64,000 bases of DNA. Source: RUG563 sp964549135. Lineage in GTDB: Bacteria; Bacillota; Clostridia; Christensenellales; Aristaeellaceae. Shown one piece after another: positions 31,406 to 39,227 of this stretch. The stretch is from the NCBI GenBank assembly GCA_964549135.1, contig CAZJUJ010000001.1:1-64000 (forward strand). Direction: 5' to 3'. A model generated the notes under the pieces. It was not told the DNA's origin, ran no database searches, and worked only from the letters and a program-made list of their open reading frames with translations. The position numbers were made by a program, and so were the translations under genes. The first letter of the stretch is position 1. Every line of letters starts with the position of its first letter.

Positions 31406-32923
31406 TTAGTCCGCCTGCATCCTGGAAAGCAGTTCAAAGGGCTGGCTTTCGCAGACAAAGGTATTTTCCCCGATGCGCACGCGAATCCTGACGCGGTATC
31501 TGCCGGGCGGGGCCATTTCGCCGTTATTCCTTTTTCCGTCCCAGTAATAGCTGCTCCCGGCGGGGGAAAGCTGCTGGGGGCGGGAGGGGGCGGCATAGGC
31601 GATATGGCGCACCGTATCGCCGTATTCATCCAGAATGGTCACCGTCAGGGCGCAGGGCAGATTATGCTGGGCCAGGATGCATAATTCCTGGCCGATTTCC
31701 GGGAGAAAGGCGGCGTCCGTCCGGGCTGAAAGCTGGATTTCCCCTGCAGCGGGCTGCACGCACAAAAGCCGCGCCCCCTGAAAGGCGGGCACGCCGTCAT
31801 CCAGGGTGATCAGCTGAATCATGGCATAGCCATAGCCATCCCCGCTGCCCGTTTCCAGGGTCAGGGTGCGCTGCTTGCGGCCGGGCAGCATGGTGCCGTC
31901 GGGCTGCTCCATATCCTGAAAATGATAGGCCCGGTCAAATTGCCAGGCGCCGTTTTCATGATAGACGATCTGATAGTATACCTCCGTCTGCCGATGCACG
32001 GTAAAGGAAAAGGTGATTTCGCTCTCCCCGGCCAGCAGCAGCGTATCCTCAAAGGTAATATCGGTAATGGATTTTTTGCCTGCCGCCGTCCGGGCGGGAT
32101 CATAGGCATACAGAACAAAATCCTTTTCATTCTGGGGATAGACCTGCGGGGTGGAGGCGGCGTAATTTTCATACAGATAGGCGTAGCATTCCTGCAGGGT
32201 GATCAGGCCATCCATATTGCTGTCGGCGGCATGATCGCCCCGGAGACCCAGGCCATCGGCCAGCACGGCGGCAAAATAGCTCTCCCCCTGCTGCCCCTCG
32301 CCCGAAGCGCCATGCCAGTAAAAGCTGGCCTCGCTGCCCCCGGCGCTGCAAAGCACCTTGTAATGCGGGCCCGAAAAATACACCCGGTCTGCCCCGCCGG
32401 AAAGGCCCTTGCCGATAAACGCCCCGGAATTGCAGGCATCCAGGATCAGGATTTTCGTGCCGGGAACGGCATCCAATATTTCCTGCAATTGCGCCGCCGT
32501 GATTTTTTCCTCGCTTATTCCATCGCTGAGCAGAAGGGCGGCGGAGGCATTGCTCTCCCCCTCGTCAAAAAAGCCGTGGGTGCTGAAATAGATCAGGGAG
32601 GTATCCCAGGGCTGCGCGGCGGAAAAGGTTTCCCTGATGGCCTCCTCCAGCGCCGATACCGAGGCGATTTCTCCCGCGCAGGAGCGAATCAGCCCGTATC
32701 CCCGGCGATCGCTCTGGAGCGTTTCCGCCAGCAATTCCACATTATTTTCCGCCGCATGCCCCGTATCCTGCTGGGAAAGAAAATGATCGCAGCCAATCAG
32801 CAGCGCCCGGCGTCTTGCATGGGATGAGGGCAGGGAAAGCTCCTCCTCTGCCGAAAAGGCGGAAAATGCGGGCAGCAGAAACAGCGCCGCCAGAATCAGC
32901 GCCATGTTCCTCCATCCGCGCAT
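31406..32923 (-). CDS. Secreted caspase-like (C14/metacaspase-type) protein
   Basis: Predicted exported cysteine peptidase of clan CD. The 505 residues start with a signal peptide (about 1-25, MALILAALFLLPAF), then a caspase domain: RRALLIGCDHF strand, catalytic-type His116 in YFSTHGFFD and Cys164 in LDACNSGAF. A perfect EF-hand or dockerin-like calcium loop follows (DSNMDGLITLQE, 234-245). The region about 280-430 is beta-rich without a recognised family, and the end (about 455-500, YYWDGKRNNGEMAPPGRY) resembles the FlgD Ig-like fold. It is a single-gene unit between a GH2 and an FAD gene. Substrate and role are unknown; both catalytic residues are present, so it is probably active. Confidence 0.87.
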   Translation of the reverse strand: MRGWRNMALILAALFLLPAFSAFSAEEELSLPSSHARRRALLIGCDHFLSQQDTGHAAENNVELLAETLQSDRRGYGLIRSCAGEIASVSALEEAIRETFSAAQPWDTSLIYFSTHGFFDEGESNASAALLLSDGISEEKITAAQLQEILDAVPGTKILILDACNSGAFIGKGLSGGADRVYFSGPHYKVLCSAGGSEASFYWHGASGEGQQGESYFAAVLADGLGLRGDHAADSNMDGLITLQECYAYLYENYAASTPQVYPQNEKDFVLYAYDPARTAAGKKSITDITFEDTLLLAGESEITFSFTVHRQTEVYYQIVYHENGAWQFDRAYHFQDMEQPDGTMLPGRKQRTLTLETGSGDGYGYAMIQLITLDDGVPAFQGARLLCVQPAAGEIQLSARTDAAFLPEIGQELCILAQHNLPCALTVTILDEYGDTVRHIAYAAPSRPQQLSPAGSSYYWDGKRNNGEMAPPGRYRVRIRVRIGENTFVCESQPFELLSRMQAD

Positions 32924-32949
32924 CCCTTTCCGCCCCCTTTCCTGTCTGC

Positions 32950-32978
32950 ATTATACTACAATCGCCCTGAAAAATCCA
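32950..32978 (-). promoter_or_regulatory. Promoter of the caspase-like gene
   Basis: On the minus strand TATAAT is at 32950-32955. The -35 region is weak (TGGATT at 32973-32978, 17-bp spacer), suggesting low or activated expression. Confidence 0.55.
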
Positions 32979-33047
32979 CACAGGCGCAAAGGCATGCAAA
33001 GTTTTACATTTTTCTGCGTTTTTTGCTTTTTCCGCTCCTTTTCCTGC

Positions 33048-33093
33048 AAAAAAAGCAGCCCCTCCGCCGTCCGGAAGGACAGGAAGGGGCCGC
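33048..33093 (-). terminator. Terminator of the GH2 gene
   Basis: On the minus strand a two-part GC stem (GCGGCCCCT with AGGGGCTGC; inner GTCC/GGAC) is followed by a T7 tract, right after the GH2 stop. Confidence 0.88.
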
Positions 33094-33109
33094 ATCAGGC
33101 CGATAAATA

Positions 33110-34837
33110 TTATTCGTTTTCGATGGCCGCCCTGCGCCGATTGATTTCGGCAATGATTTCCGGCGGGAATTTGGCCTCCCGCTGATAGGTATACAAGCCG
33201 TTCTGCTCCTGCTCCACATCGGTCAACTGGGTATAGCAGAAGCCCATATGCTCGGGATTATTCAGCAGCGCCATGGTCAGCCCCTCATACCGGGAAAGGA
33301 ATTCCTCCCGGCTCTTGGGCCCCACGCCATAGCCCCAGCCCGCTTCATCCTCCGTCCAGCGGATGCCGCCGTATTCGCTGACGAACATGGGGGCCTTGCC
33401 GTCGTAATGCTGCCTGCCGGTATGCGCAAACTGATCATAGAGCGCCTCGCCGGCGGCATAGCGGGCAGCATATACCGCAGGATCCTGCTCATAATCATGG
33501 GTATCATAAATATCCGTTTCGGCATGGAAGCCGCCGCTGGTATCAATGCAGGGACGGGTGGGATCGGCGGCCTTGGTGGCCCGGTAGGTCATCTGCAGGG
33601 TCAATTCCTGCATGCCCTCGTTGCTTTCGCCCCACACCTCATTATAGGGGCACCAGCCCACGATGCTGGGGGCGTTAAAATCTCTGTCCACCGCCTCCAG
33701 CCATTCCCGCAGGAAAATGCCCATGGTATGCATCCGGGCGGGATCGATGCCCCAATTGGCCATTTCGCCCCAGCAGATATAGCCCAGATGATCGGCCCAG
33801 TAGAGGAAGCGCTGCTCAAATACCTTCTGATGCAGCCGCGCGCCGTTAAAGCCCATGGCCATGGAAAGCTCGATATCCTTTTTCAGCGCCTCATCGCTGG
33901 GGGCGGTATAAATGCCGTCGGGATAGAAGCCCTGATCCAGCACCAGCCGCTGGAAAACAGGCTTGCCGTTGATCAGGCATTTCTTCCCGTCAAAGGAAAT
34001 GGTGCGCAGCCCGAAATAGCTCTCCAGCGTATCCACGGCGCGTCCATTCTGGGAAAGGGTCATTTTCAGGTCATACAGATTGGGCGCGCCCGGGGCCCAG
34101 AGATGCTTTTCCGCAGGCGTCAGGGCGATTTTGGCATGGTTTCCATCCACCCGCACGCTGCCGCCGCCCTGGGCCGTGCCCTGGAAGGCGGTCTCGGCCG
34201 AAAGCTCCATCCCCGCGGCGTTTCCGTCAATCTTTGCATCCAGATACAGCACGCCGTTTTCCGCATCGGGGATCATCCTTACGGATTTGATATAGACCTT
34301 GGGCACCCATTCCAGCCATACCGTCTGCCAGATGCCGGTGGTGCGGGTATAATGGCAGCCCCGGGAATGGAAATCGGGGCATTGCTTGCCGCCGGGCTGA
34401 CGGCCGGCGCGCAGATGATCCTGGGCGCAGACCACCAGCGTGTTTTCCCCCGCCCGAAGGGCATCGGTAATTTCAAAGGTAAAGGATACATAGCCGCCCT
34501 CATGCACGCCCACGGATTGACCATTGACCCAGGCCTCGCATTTGTAATCCACCGCGCCAAAGTGCAGAAGCACCCGCTGGCCCGCGGCCTCCCTGGGCAG
34601 CGTGAAATTCCGCCGGTACCAGACCGCCTCCATAAAATCCTTGTAATTCACGCCGGAAAGCTCGCTCTCGGGGCAGAAGGGCACCAGAATCTGATCCTTG
34701 AGTTCCCTTTCCATCAGGCCCCGGGCACGGCCGGAATCGCCCAGATCCATCTCGAACTGCCAAATGCCGTTCAGGTTCATCCAGGAGGGCCGGAAAAACT
34801 GGGGACGGGGATATTCCGCACGGGGAATGGTATGCAT
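33110..34837 (-). CDS. Glycoside hydrolase family 2 enzyme
   Basis: Predicted beta-glycosidase (beta-galactosidase, glucuronidase or related), 575 residues. The layout is a sugar-binding jelly roll (about 1-180, SWMNLNGIWQFEMDLG), an Ig-like domain (about 182-280) and a TIM barrel. The acid/base Glu400 is in GWCPYNEVWGE and the nucleophile Glu488 in MFVSEYGGIRW. No signal peptide is seen, so it works on imported oligosaccharides or conjugates. It diverges from an AraC regulator with a shared 160-bp control region. Compared with LacZ it lacks the long C-terminal domains; the exact substrate is open. Confidence 0.93.
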   Translation of the reverse strand: MHTIPRAEYPRPQFFRPSWMNLNGIWQFEMDLGDSGRARGLMERELKDQILVPFCPESELSGVNYKDFMEAVWYRRNFTLPREAAGQRVLLHFGAVDYKCEAWVNGQSVGVHEGGYVSFTFEITDALRAGENTLVVCAQDHLRAGRQPGGKQCPDFHSRGCHYTRTTGIWQTVWLEWVPKVYIKSVRMIPDAENGVLYLDAKIDGNAAGMELSAETAFQGTAQGGGSVRVDGNHAKIALTPAEKHLWAPGAPNLYDLKMTLSQNGRAVDTLESYFGLRTISFDGKKCLINGKPVFQRLVLDQGFYPDGIYTAPSDEALKKDIELSMAMGFNGARLHQKVFEQRFLYWADHLGYICWGEMANWGIDPARMHTMGIFLREWLEAVDRDFNAPSIVGWCPYNEVWGESNEGMQELTLQMTYRATKAADPTRPCIDTSGGFHAETDIYDTHDYEQDPAVYAARYAAGEALYDQFAHTGRQHYDGKAPMFVSEYGGIRWTEDEAGWGYGVGPKSREEFLSRYEGLTMALLNNPEHMGFCYTQLTDVEQEQNGLYTYQREAKFPPEIIAEINRRRAAIENE

Positions 34838-34876
34838 ATTTTTCTCTCTCCTTTTCTGCTTTCATTTCCTTCATTC

Positions 34877-34904
34877 ATTTTACCGGATTCCCCCGATTTT
34901 TCAA
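34877..34904 (-). promoter_or_regulatory. Promoter of the GH2 gene
   Basis: On the minus strand TTGAAA (34899-34904) and TAAAAT (34877-34882) are separated by 16 bp, and the -35 box lies inside the palindrome at 34895-34913. Confidence 0.65.
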
Positions 34905-34913
34905 GCAAAAATC
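34895..34913. promoter_or_regulatory. Operator-like palindrome in the GH2-AraC divergent region
   Basis: GATTTTT (34895-34901) and AAAAATC (34907-34913) are perfect 7-bp inverted arms around CAAGC. The site covers the GH2 -35 box and lies 11 bp from the AraC-gene -35 box, so one protein bound here could control both genes. Confidence 0.45.
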
Positions 34914-34924
34914 ATCTTATATTA

Positions 34925-34953
34925 TTGACATATTCTATCGTTTCCTTTATCCT
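34925..34953 (+). promoter_or_regulatory. Promoter of the AraC-family gene
   Basis: TTGACA (34925-34930) and TATCCT (34948-34953) are separated by 17 bp. The leader is about 40 nt. Confidence 0.7.
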
Positions 34954-34997
34954 GTAGAGGGCCTTGTGCATCCCATTTTTCTTTCAAGGAGCGCGCC

Positions 34998-35759
34998 ATG
35001 GAAATACTGCGCATTCGCCATCGCTGGCCGGAAAAGGCCGGCTTTACCCTGAATCGCCCGGATGGAACGGATGATTATGTGCTGCTGCATTTTCATAATC
35101 CCGTGCGCCTGCTGCTGGACGGCGTCTGGCAGGATACGCAGCCCGGGGCGCTGATCCTCTTTTCCCCCGCCACGCCCCAGCGCTTTATCAGCCCCGGGCC
35201 GCTGGTGCATGATTGGGCGCATCTGACGGGGGATGTGGAAAGCGAAATTGCCCCCTTCCATCTGCAGTGCAATACCCTTTATCAGCCCGGCTTCAACCCG
35301 CGCATTTCCGAATGGATGGCCCAGATCGAATCGGAATTCTTCGCCCGGCGGATGCATTGGGAGACGGTCTGCCATGCCCTTTTTCAGCAGCTCTGGATTC
35401 ATCTGGACAGGAATCTCTCCGGCCAGGCCCCCGCCCCCGTGCCCCGGGAAACGGCGGAAAGGCTGCGCGCCCTGCGGGAGGATATGCTGCTGCATCCGGA
35501 AATGGATTGGTCAAATGAGGGCATGGCCCAGCGCCTGGGGCTCAGCGTATCCCGGCTCTATCCCCTCTACCGCCGCATGTTTTCCATTTCTCCCGGCCAG
35601 GATCTGATCCTCATGCGCATCGAAAAGGCCAAGAATCTCCTGCTCCAGGGGGAAAGCGTCGCCAATACGGCGGAAATGATGGGCTATGCCAATCTGTTCC
35701 ATTTCATCCGCCAGTTCAAGCAGATTACCGGCGTTACCCCGGGCCAATTCCGGGGATGA
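34998..35759 (+). CDS. AraC family transcriptional regulator
   Basis: Predicted sugar-responsive regulator, 253 residues. An N-terminal cupin-like effector domain (about 10-130; LLHFHNPVRLLLDG, GALILFSPATPQRFI) is joined to a C-terminal double helix-turn-helix of the AraC type (about 150-250; MAQRLGLSVSRLYPLYRRMF and the second helix pair with MMGYANLFHFIRQFKQITG). It is divergent from the GH2 gene, its probable target. The start has CAAGGAGCGCGCC upstream. Confidence 0.93.
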   Translation: MEILRIRHRWPEKAGFTLNRPDGTDDYVLLHFHNPVRLLLDGVWQDTQPGALILFSPATPQRFISPGPLVHDWAHLTGDVESEIAPFHLQCNTLYQPGFNPRISEWMAQIESEFFARRMHWETVCHALFQQLWIHLDRNLSGQAPAPVPRETAERLRALREDMLLHPEMDWSNEGMAQRLGLSVSRLYPLYRRMFSISPGQDLILMRIEKAKNLLLQGESVANTAEMMGYANLFHFIRQFKQITGVTPGQFRG

Positions 35760-35763
35760 GAAA

Positions 35764-35808
35764 AGCGGCAATGCCTCCGAAAGCACGGAAGCATTGCCGC
35801 TGTTTTTT
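35764..35808 (+). terminator. Terminator of the AraC-family gene
   Basis: AGCGGCAATGC (35764-35774) pairs exactly with GCATTGCCGCT (35791-35801), with a TCC/GGA extension, followed by T6. The arms are the same CAGCAATGC-type core found in the palindromic repeats. Confidence 0.93.
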
Positions 35809-35878
35809 ATGCTGCTGTTTTTGCTGCGCTGGCGTTCAGCCGGGGTCTATTCCGCCATGAATCATCCGGAATGCACGC
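35764..35878. repeat. Degenerate copy of the palindromic intergenic repeat
   Basis: After the terminator core comes a stretch that parallels the right arm of copies B and D (poly-T, GCTG, CTGGC, TTCA, CCATGAA, CATCC in the same order) but lacks the outer hairpin. It is read as a decayed or ancestral member of the family, lying between convergent AraC-type and argF genes. Confidence 0.5.
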
Positions 35879-35881
35879 CCT

Positions 35882-36784
35882 TTATTTCATCAGCTTCACC
35901 AGCACGGCCTTCTGGGCGTGCAGCCGGTTTTCCGCCTCGTCAAAAATCTCCCGGGCATGGGCCTCAAATACCGCGCCGGTGATTTCCTCCTCCCGGTGGG
36001 CGGGCAGGCAATGCATCACCATGGCCCCGGGATGGGCCGCCGCCATCAGCGCATCATTCACCTGATAGCCCTTAAAGGCCGCTTCCCGAATCGCCTTTTC
36101 GCTCTCCTGGCCCATGGAGGCCCAGACATCGGTATACACCGCATCCGCATCCGCCGCTGCCTCCATAATATCCTCGGTGCAGAGGAAATCGCCCTTTTCC
36201 TTCGCCCAGGCCATCAGCGCTTCATCGGGCTGATAGCCCTTGGGGCAGCCGATGGCCACCTTCATGCCCATGGTGATGCCCCCGGCGATCAGGGAATTGG
36301 CCATGTTATTGCCATCGCCGATGAAGCAGAGCTTCTTTCCCTCCAGCGAGCCCATGTATTCCCGAATGGTCATCAGATCGGCCAGCACCTGGCAGGGATG
36401 GGCGTAATCGGTCAGGCCGTTGATGACAGGAATGCTGCCGTATTCCGCCAGGGCCTCCACCTCCGCCTGCGCAAAGGTGCGGATCATGATGCCGTCCAGA
36501 TACCGGGAAAGCACCCGCGCCGTATCCTGCACCGGCTCGCCCCGGCCAATCTGCAGATCATGGGAGGAGAGAAAAAGCGCGCTGCCCCCCAGCTGATACA
36601 TGCCCGCTTCAAAGGAAACCCGGGTGCGGGTGGAGGATTTCTGGAAAATCATGCCCAGCGTCTTCCCCGCCAGATGCGGGTGCGCAATGCCATGCTTCTT
36701 TTCATATTTCAATTGATCCGCCAGATCCAGAATGGAGGTGATTTCCTCCTTGGAAAGATCCTGCAGCTTTAGTAAATGCTTCAT
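35882..36784 (-). CDS. argF: Ornithine carbamoyltransferase
   Basis: Makes citrulline from ornithine and carbamoyl phosphate in arginine synthesis. The 300 residues contain the carbamoyl-phosphate motif SSTRTRVSFE, HPCQVLADL, and the ornithine loop HCLPAHREEEI (the HCLP motif). The start is the ATG about 10 nt after GGAGGG; the frame stays open 17 codons upstream, covering the promoter's own leader, and is not counted. No other arg gene is near. A strong promoter and an ArgR-like box point to arginine repression and so to a biosynthetic rather than catabolic enzyme. Confidence 0.96.
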   Translation of the reverse strand: MKHLLKLQDLSKEEITSILDLADQLKYEKKHGIAHPHLAGKTLGMIFQKSSTRTRVSFEAGMYQLGGSALFLSSHDLQIGRGEPVQDTARVLSRYLDGIMIRTFAQAEVEALAEYGSIPVINGLTDYAHPCQVLADLMTIREYMGSLEGKKLCFIGDGNNMANSLIAGGITMGMKVAIGCPKGYQPDEALMAWAKEKGDFLCTEDIMEAAADADAVYTDVWASMGQESEKAIREAAFKGYQVNDALMAAAHPGAMVMHCLPAHREEEITGAVFEAHAREIFDEAENRLHAQKAVLVKLMK

Positions 36785-36818
36785 GCTGTAACCGCCCTCC
36801 TCGCCGCGATATGCACCG

Positions 36819-36838
36819 CGAAAATAATTATTCATATG
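36819..36838. promoter_or_regulatory. Possible ArgR operator of argF
   Basis: On the minus strand TGAATAATTATT lies about 15 bp after the -10 box. It matches one half of the Bacillus ARG box pattern (TGAATwwwwATTCA) almost fully and the other half weakly. Confidence 0.4.
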
Positions 36839-36846
36839 TCTGTATA

Positions 36847-36875
36847 ATTATAAAACCTATTTTCCCCTTTGTCAA
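36847..36875 (-). promoter_or_regulatory. Sigma-A promoter of argF
   Basis: On the minus strand TTGACA (36870-36875) and TATAAT (36847-36852) are consensus boxes with a 17-bp spacer. Confidence 0.9.
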
Positions 36876-36909
36876 GCATTTTCTTCCTGAGATATCAAGA
36901 GGAATTATT

Positions 36910-37203
36910 GCGGGAGGATGCGTTTTCGTCAAAAGTACCCTCCCGCACCCTCCCGAAAACCGGTTCTGGATGGAGCATGGATGAATCCTGCCAAATTGAA
37001 TGCCAGTGAAGCAAAAAAAGAATATCAATAGATAAAACAACAGCAATGCTTCTGCGTTTGATCGAGCATTGCTGTTTTGTTTCTAACCGCTTGTTTCCTG
37101 TTGCTTCACTGGCATCCAATCTGGTTTTTCTTTTTTGTATCATCCAGAGGTGGTTTTCGGGAGGGTGCGGGAGGGTACTTTTGACGAAAACGCATCCTCC
37201 CGC
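36910..37203. repeat. Complete palindromic intergenic repeat (copy C, 294 bp)
   Basis: The cleanest copy. The outer left end (36910-36960 or so) is an exact reverse complement of the right end (37152-37203), including a GCGGGAGG...CCTCCCGC sub-hairpin on each side. Inner arms carry GAATGCCAGTGAAGCAA on the left and TTGCTTCACTGGCAT on the right. The centre (37039-37076) is a terminator hairpin. It lies between the fusion gene's 3' end and the argF promoter, both on the minus strand, so it is not restricted to convergent genes. No coding capacity and no obvious target duplication are seen. Confidence 0.88.
37039..37080. terminator. Bidirectional terminator core of repeat copy C
   Basis: AACAGCAATGCT (37039-37050) and AGCATTGCTGTT (37065-37076) form a 12-bp stem, with TTTTGTTT on the plus strand and TTGTTTT on the minus strand after it. 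In the local orientation it would stop argF-directed readthrough from outside or transcripts running toward the fusion gene. Confidence 0.85.
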
Positions 37204-37252
37204 AAAAACATGCCCCGTTCCCTGGTTCCCCGCAGCCCCCCTCGTCAGGGCA

Positions 37253-38278
37253 TTACTTATTCAGTTCCTCCATGGCGTCATAGCAGAAATCCTCCGCCTG
37301 CACCCGATCATAGAACATATCGCGTCCGCACTGGTAGGCGTTAAGCGCCGCCTGAATAACCCCCTGATGGGCGTGGGGCAGATTTTTCAGGCCCCATTCG
37401 CCGCCCTGTTTTTTGGATAGCACCAGGTTTTCCCTTAGATAGGCCAGCGCCCGGCAGAGGTTCAGCACATAATAGATGGGCTGCTCATGCAGATGCTCAC
37501 CGGAATCTGCGGTATCCTCCCGCAGGGCGCAGAGGGCATCCTCCCGCTTCACCTGGCCAAACACCCGGGCCACGCTGGGCCCAAGCAGCGGCACGCCAAA
37601 GGTATGCAGGCTCAGGATATGCGCCGTCAGATCCACATCCTCGCCATGCATTCTTTCGCAGAAGCCCTTGGGATTGCGCTCATAATCTCTGAGCCAGCGC
37701 TGGGAAAAATGCAGCTCATAGGGCATGGGAAAAACGGGCTCCCGGCAGCTATCCTCCAGCAGCACGCTCATTTCAAAGCCCTTGGGCGGCGCCTCCTCCC
37801 GAAGGGAGTAGAGGCATTCCACCAGGGCGATTTTCTTTTCCACCGGCACGGGGCGGCGCACCACCACCAGAAAATCAATATCGCTGGCCTCCCATTGGAA
37901 GCAGCCCGCCGCCAGAGAGCCATGCAGATAAATGCCCGTCAGATTCTCCGCAAGCAGGGTGGCATACCGATCCTTGATTTTCTGCATCAGCTCAGCCGCA
38001 TCCGCCGCATCCTTAACCGGGGCAACCCCGGAATCCAATAGCTTCATGATCTCCTGGGCGGCCAGGGCCTCATCCTCGCCCTCCACGATCATCGTTACCG
38101 GCTTTTCCCCGGTAATCCCCATGGAAAGCAGCCCCAGCATGGATTTGCCGTTAATGGTGCGGTTTTGATGCTCAAATAATATCCGGGAGGAATATTTCCC
38201 GGCCAGATGCACCAGATGCTCAATCTGCATCCGGTTCAGCGGGGTTATTTTCGATAGATTCAGGCTCTCTTTGATCAT
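37253..38278 (-). CDS. Crh/HPr-like domain fused to AadA-like nucleotidyltransferase
   Basis: A 341-residue two-domain protein. Residues 1-84 match HPr/Crh along their length (DxKSMLGLLSMGI-type core as NGKSMLGLLSMGI, VEGEDEALAAQEI). Numbering from the start ATG puts Asn15 where HPr has its phosphoryl-transfer His15 and Ser46 where HPr kinase acts, so it resembles Crh and cannot take part in PTS transfer. Residues about 96-340 match aminoglycoside nucleotidyltransferases of the AadA/DUF4111 type: HGSLAAG (119-125) and SDIDFLVV (132-139) carry the GS and catalytic Asp pair. It overlaps whiA by 59 bp, exactly where crh lies in Bacillus. The start has GAGGAAG 7 nt upstream. The role of the nucleotidyltransferase is unknown. 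Confidence 0.85.
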   Translation of the reverse strand: MIKESLNLSKITPLNRMQIEHLVHLAGKYSSRILFEHQNRTINGKSMLGLLSMGITGEKPVTMIVEGEDEALAAQEIMKLLDSGVAPVKDAADAAELMQKIKDRYATLLAENLTGIYLHGSLAAGCFQWEASDIDFLVVVRRPVPVEKKIALVECLYSLREEAPPKGFEMSVLLEDSCREPVFPMPYELHFSQRWLRDYERNPKGFCERMHGEDVDLTAHILSLHTFGVPLLGPSVARVFGQVKREDALCALREDTADSGEHLHEQPIYYVLNLCRALAYLRENLVLSKKQGGEWGLKNLPHAHQGVIQAALNAYQCGRDMFYDRVQAEDFCYDAMEELNK

Positions 38279-39227
38279 TCTTTTCTTCCTCATTGCTGGC
38301 GGATGCGCCTATTATCTCCATTAATTTGCGCATCCTGTGATTTACTCCCGATTTGCTCAGCGGAACGGGCAGCATCTGCCCGATTTCCTCCAGGGATGCT
38401 TCCGGGTGAAGCAGCCGGAGCCTGCCGATCTCCTGCATATCCCGGGGCAGCCCCCCAAGACCGGCCTGCAGGGAATAGCGCTTGATGGCCTGGGCCTGCC
38501 GGGCCCCGGCGGATAATTGCTTTTTCAGATTGGCCTCATCGCAGTTCCGGGCGCGATTGGCCTGATTGCGGGATTCCCGGCGAATCCGCACGTTTTCCAT
38601 TTCCATCAGGGCGTTATGCGCCCCCATCAGGGCCAGGCAGGAAACCACGTCATCCCCCTTTTTGAGGTAAACGATTTCGCCCCCCCGGCGCTTGGCCACT
38701 GCCGGGGAAACCCCGCTCTTTTCCAGCATGCCCGTCAGCATTTCCGTGCGCACGCCGGAGGAAACAAACTCCAGATGATATTCCTTTTCGGGATTGGTCA
38801 TGGCCCCGGCCCCCAGAAACGCCGCCCGTACAAAGGCCGCCCGGCAGCAGCGCCTGGTCATGGCTGCCCGGGGAACGCCCCGGTAAATGGCCCCCTCCTC
38901 CGATTCTCTGAGCATGCGCAGGGCGATGAGCAGCCGCCTGCTCTCCGCCTCCGGCACCGTCAGCACCGATACGCGCCTGCCGCCCAGGCGCTTATGCCGG
39001 GTGAATTCCAGCACGGGGGTAATTTCCAGCCGCCGCTTGAGCAAAAGAAAAATACGCTTGGCCAGCGGCGCGCTTTCCACCTCATAAACCACCCGCACCC
39101 TGCCGCCCCCGCTCAGGCGCAGGGAGGCGCAGGTCTGGGTCAGGGCGCTTAATTCAGCCAGCATGCAGCAGGCCTTTTCCGGCCGGATGCGAAGCAGCTC
39201 CTGCTTGACAAGGGCAGAAAAGCTCAT
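38220..39227 (-). CDS. whiA: DNA-binding protein WhiA
   Basis: Conserved Gram-positive regulator of division and, in Actinobacteria, sporulation. The 335 residues hold two LAGLIDADG-like halves in the N-terminal domain (about 1-200, FSALVKQELLRIRPEKACCMLAELSAL) and a C-terminal helix-turn-helix (about 225-305, LHPEASLEEIGQMLPVPLSKSGVNHRMRKL). An acidic tail (NEEEKNDQREPESIENN) follows. The start overlaps the murB stop as ATGA. The usual upstream rapZ and yvcK genes are missing from between murB and whiA. Confidence 0.96.
   Translation of the reverse strand: MSFSALVKQELLRIRPEKACCMLAELSALTQTCASLRLSGGGRVRVVYEVESAPLAKRIFLLLKRRLEITPVLEFTRHKRLGGRRVSVLTVPEAESRRLLIALRMLRESEEGAIYRGVPRAAMTRRCCRAAFVRAAFLGAGAMTNPEKEYHLEFVSSGVRTEMLTGMLEKSGVSPAVAKRRGGEIVYLKKGDDVVSCLALMGAHNALMEMENVRIRRESRNQANRARNCDEANLKKQLSAGARQAQAIKRYSLQAGLGGLPRDMQEIGRLRLLHPEASLEEIGQMLPVPLSKSGVNHRMRKLMEIIGASASNEEEKNDQREPESIENNPAEPDAD

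Noticed and set aside
37253..38278. Aminoglycoside resistance gene
   Set aside because: The nucleotidyltransferase motifs are AadA-like, but the fusion to a Crh-like domain and the chromosomal whiA context argue against an acquired resistance cassette.
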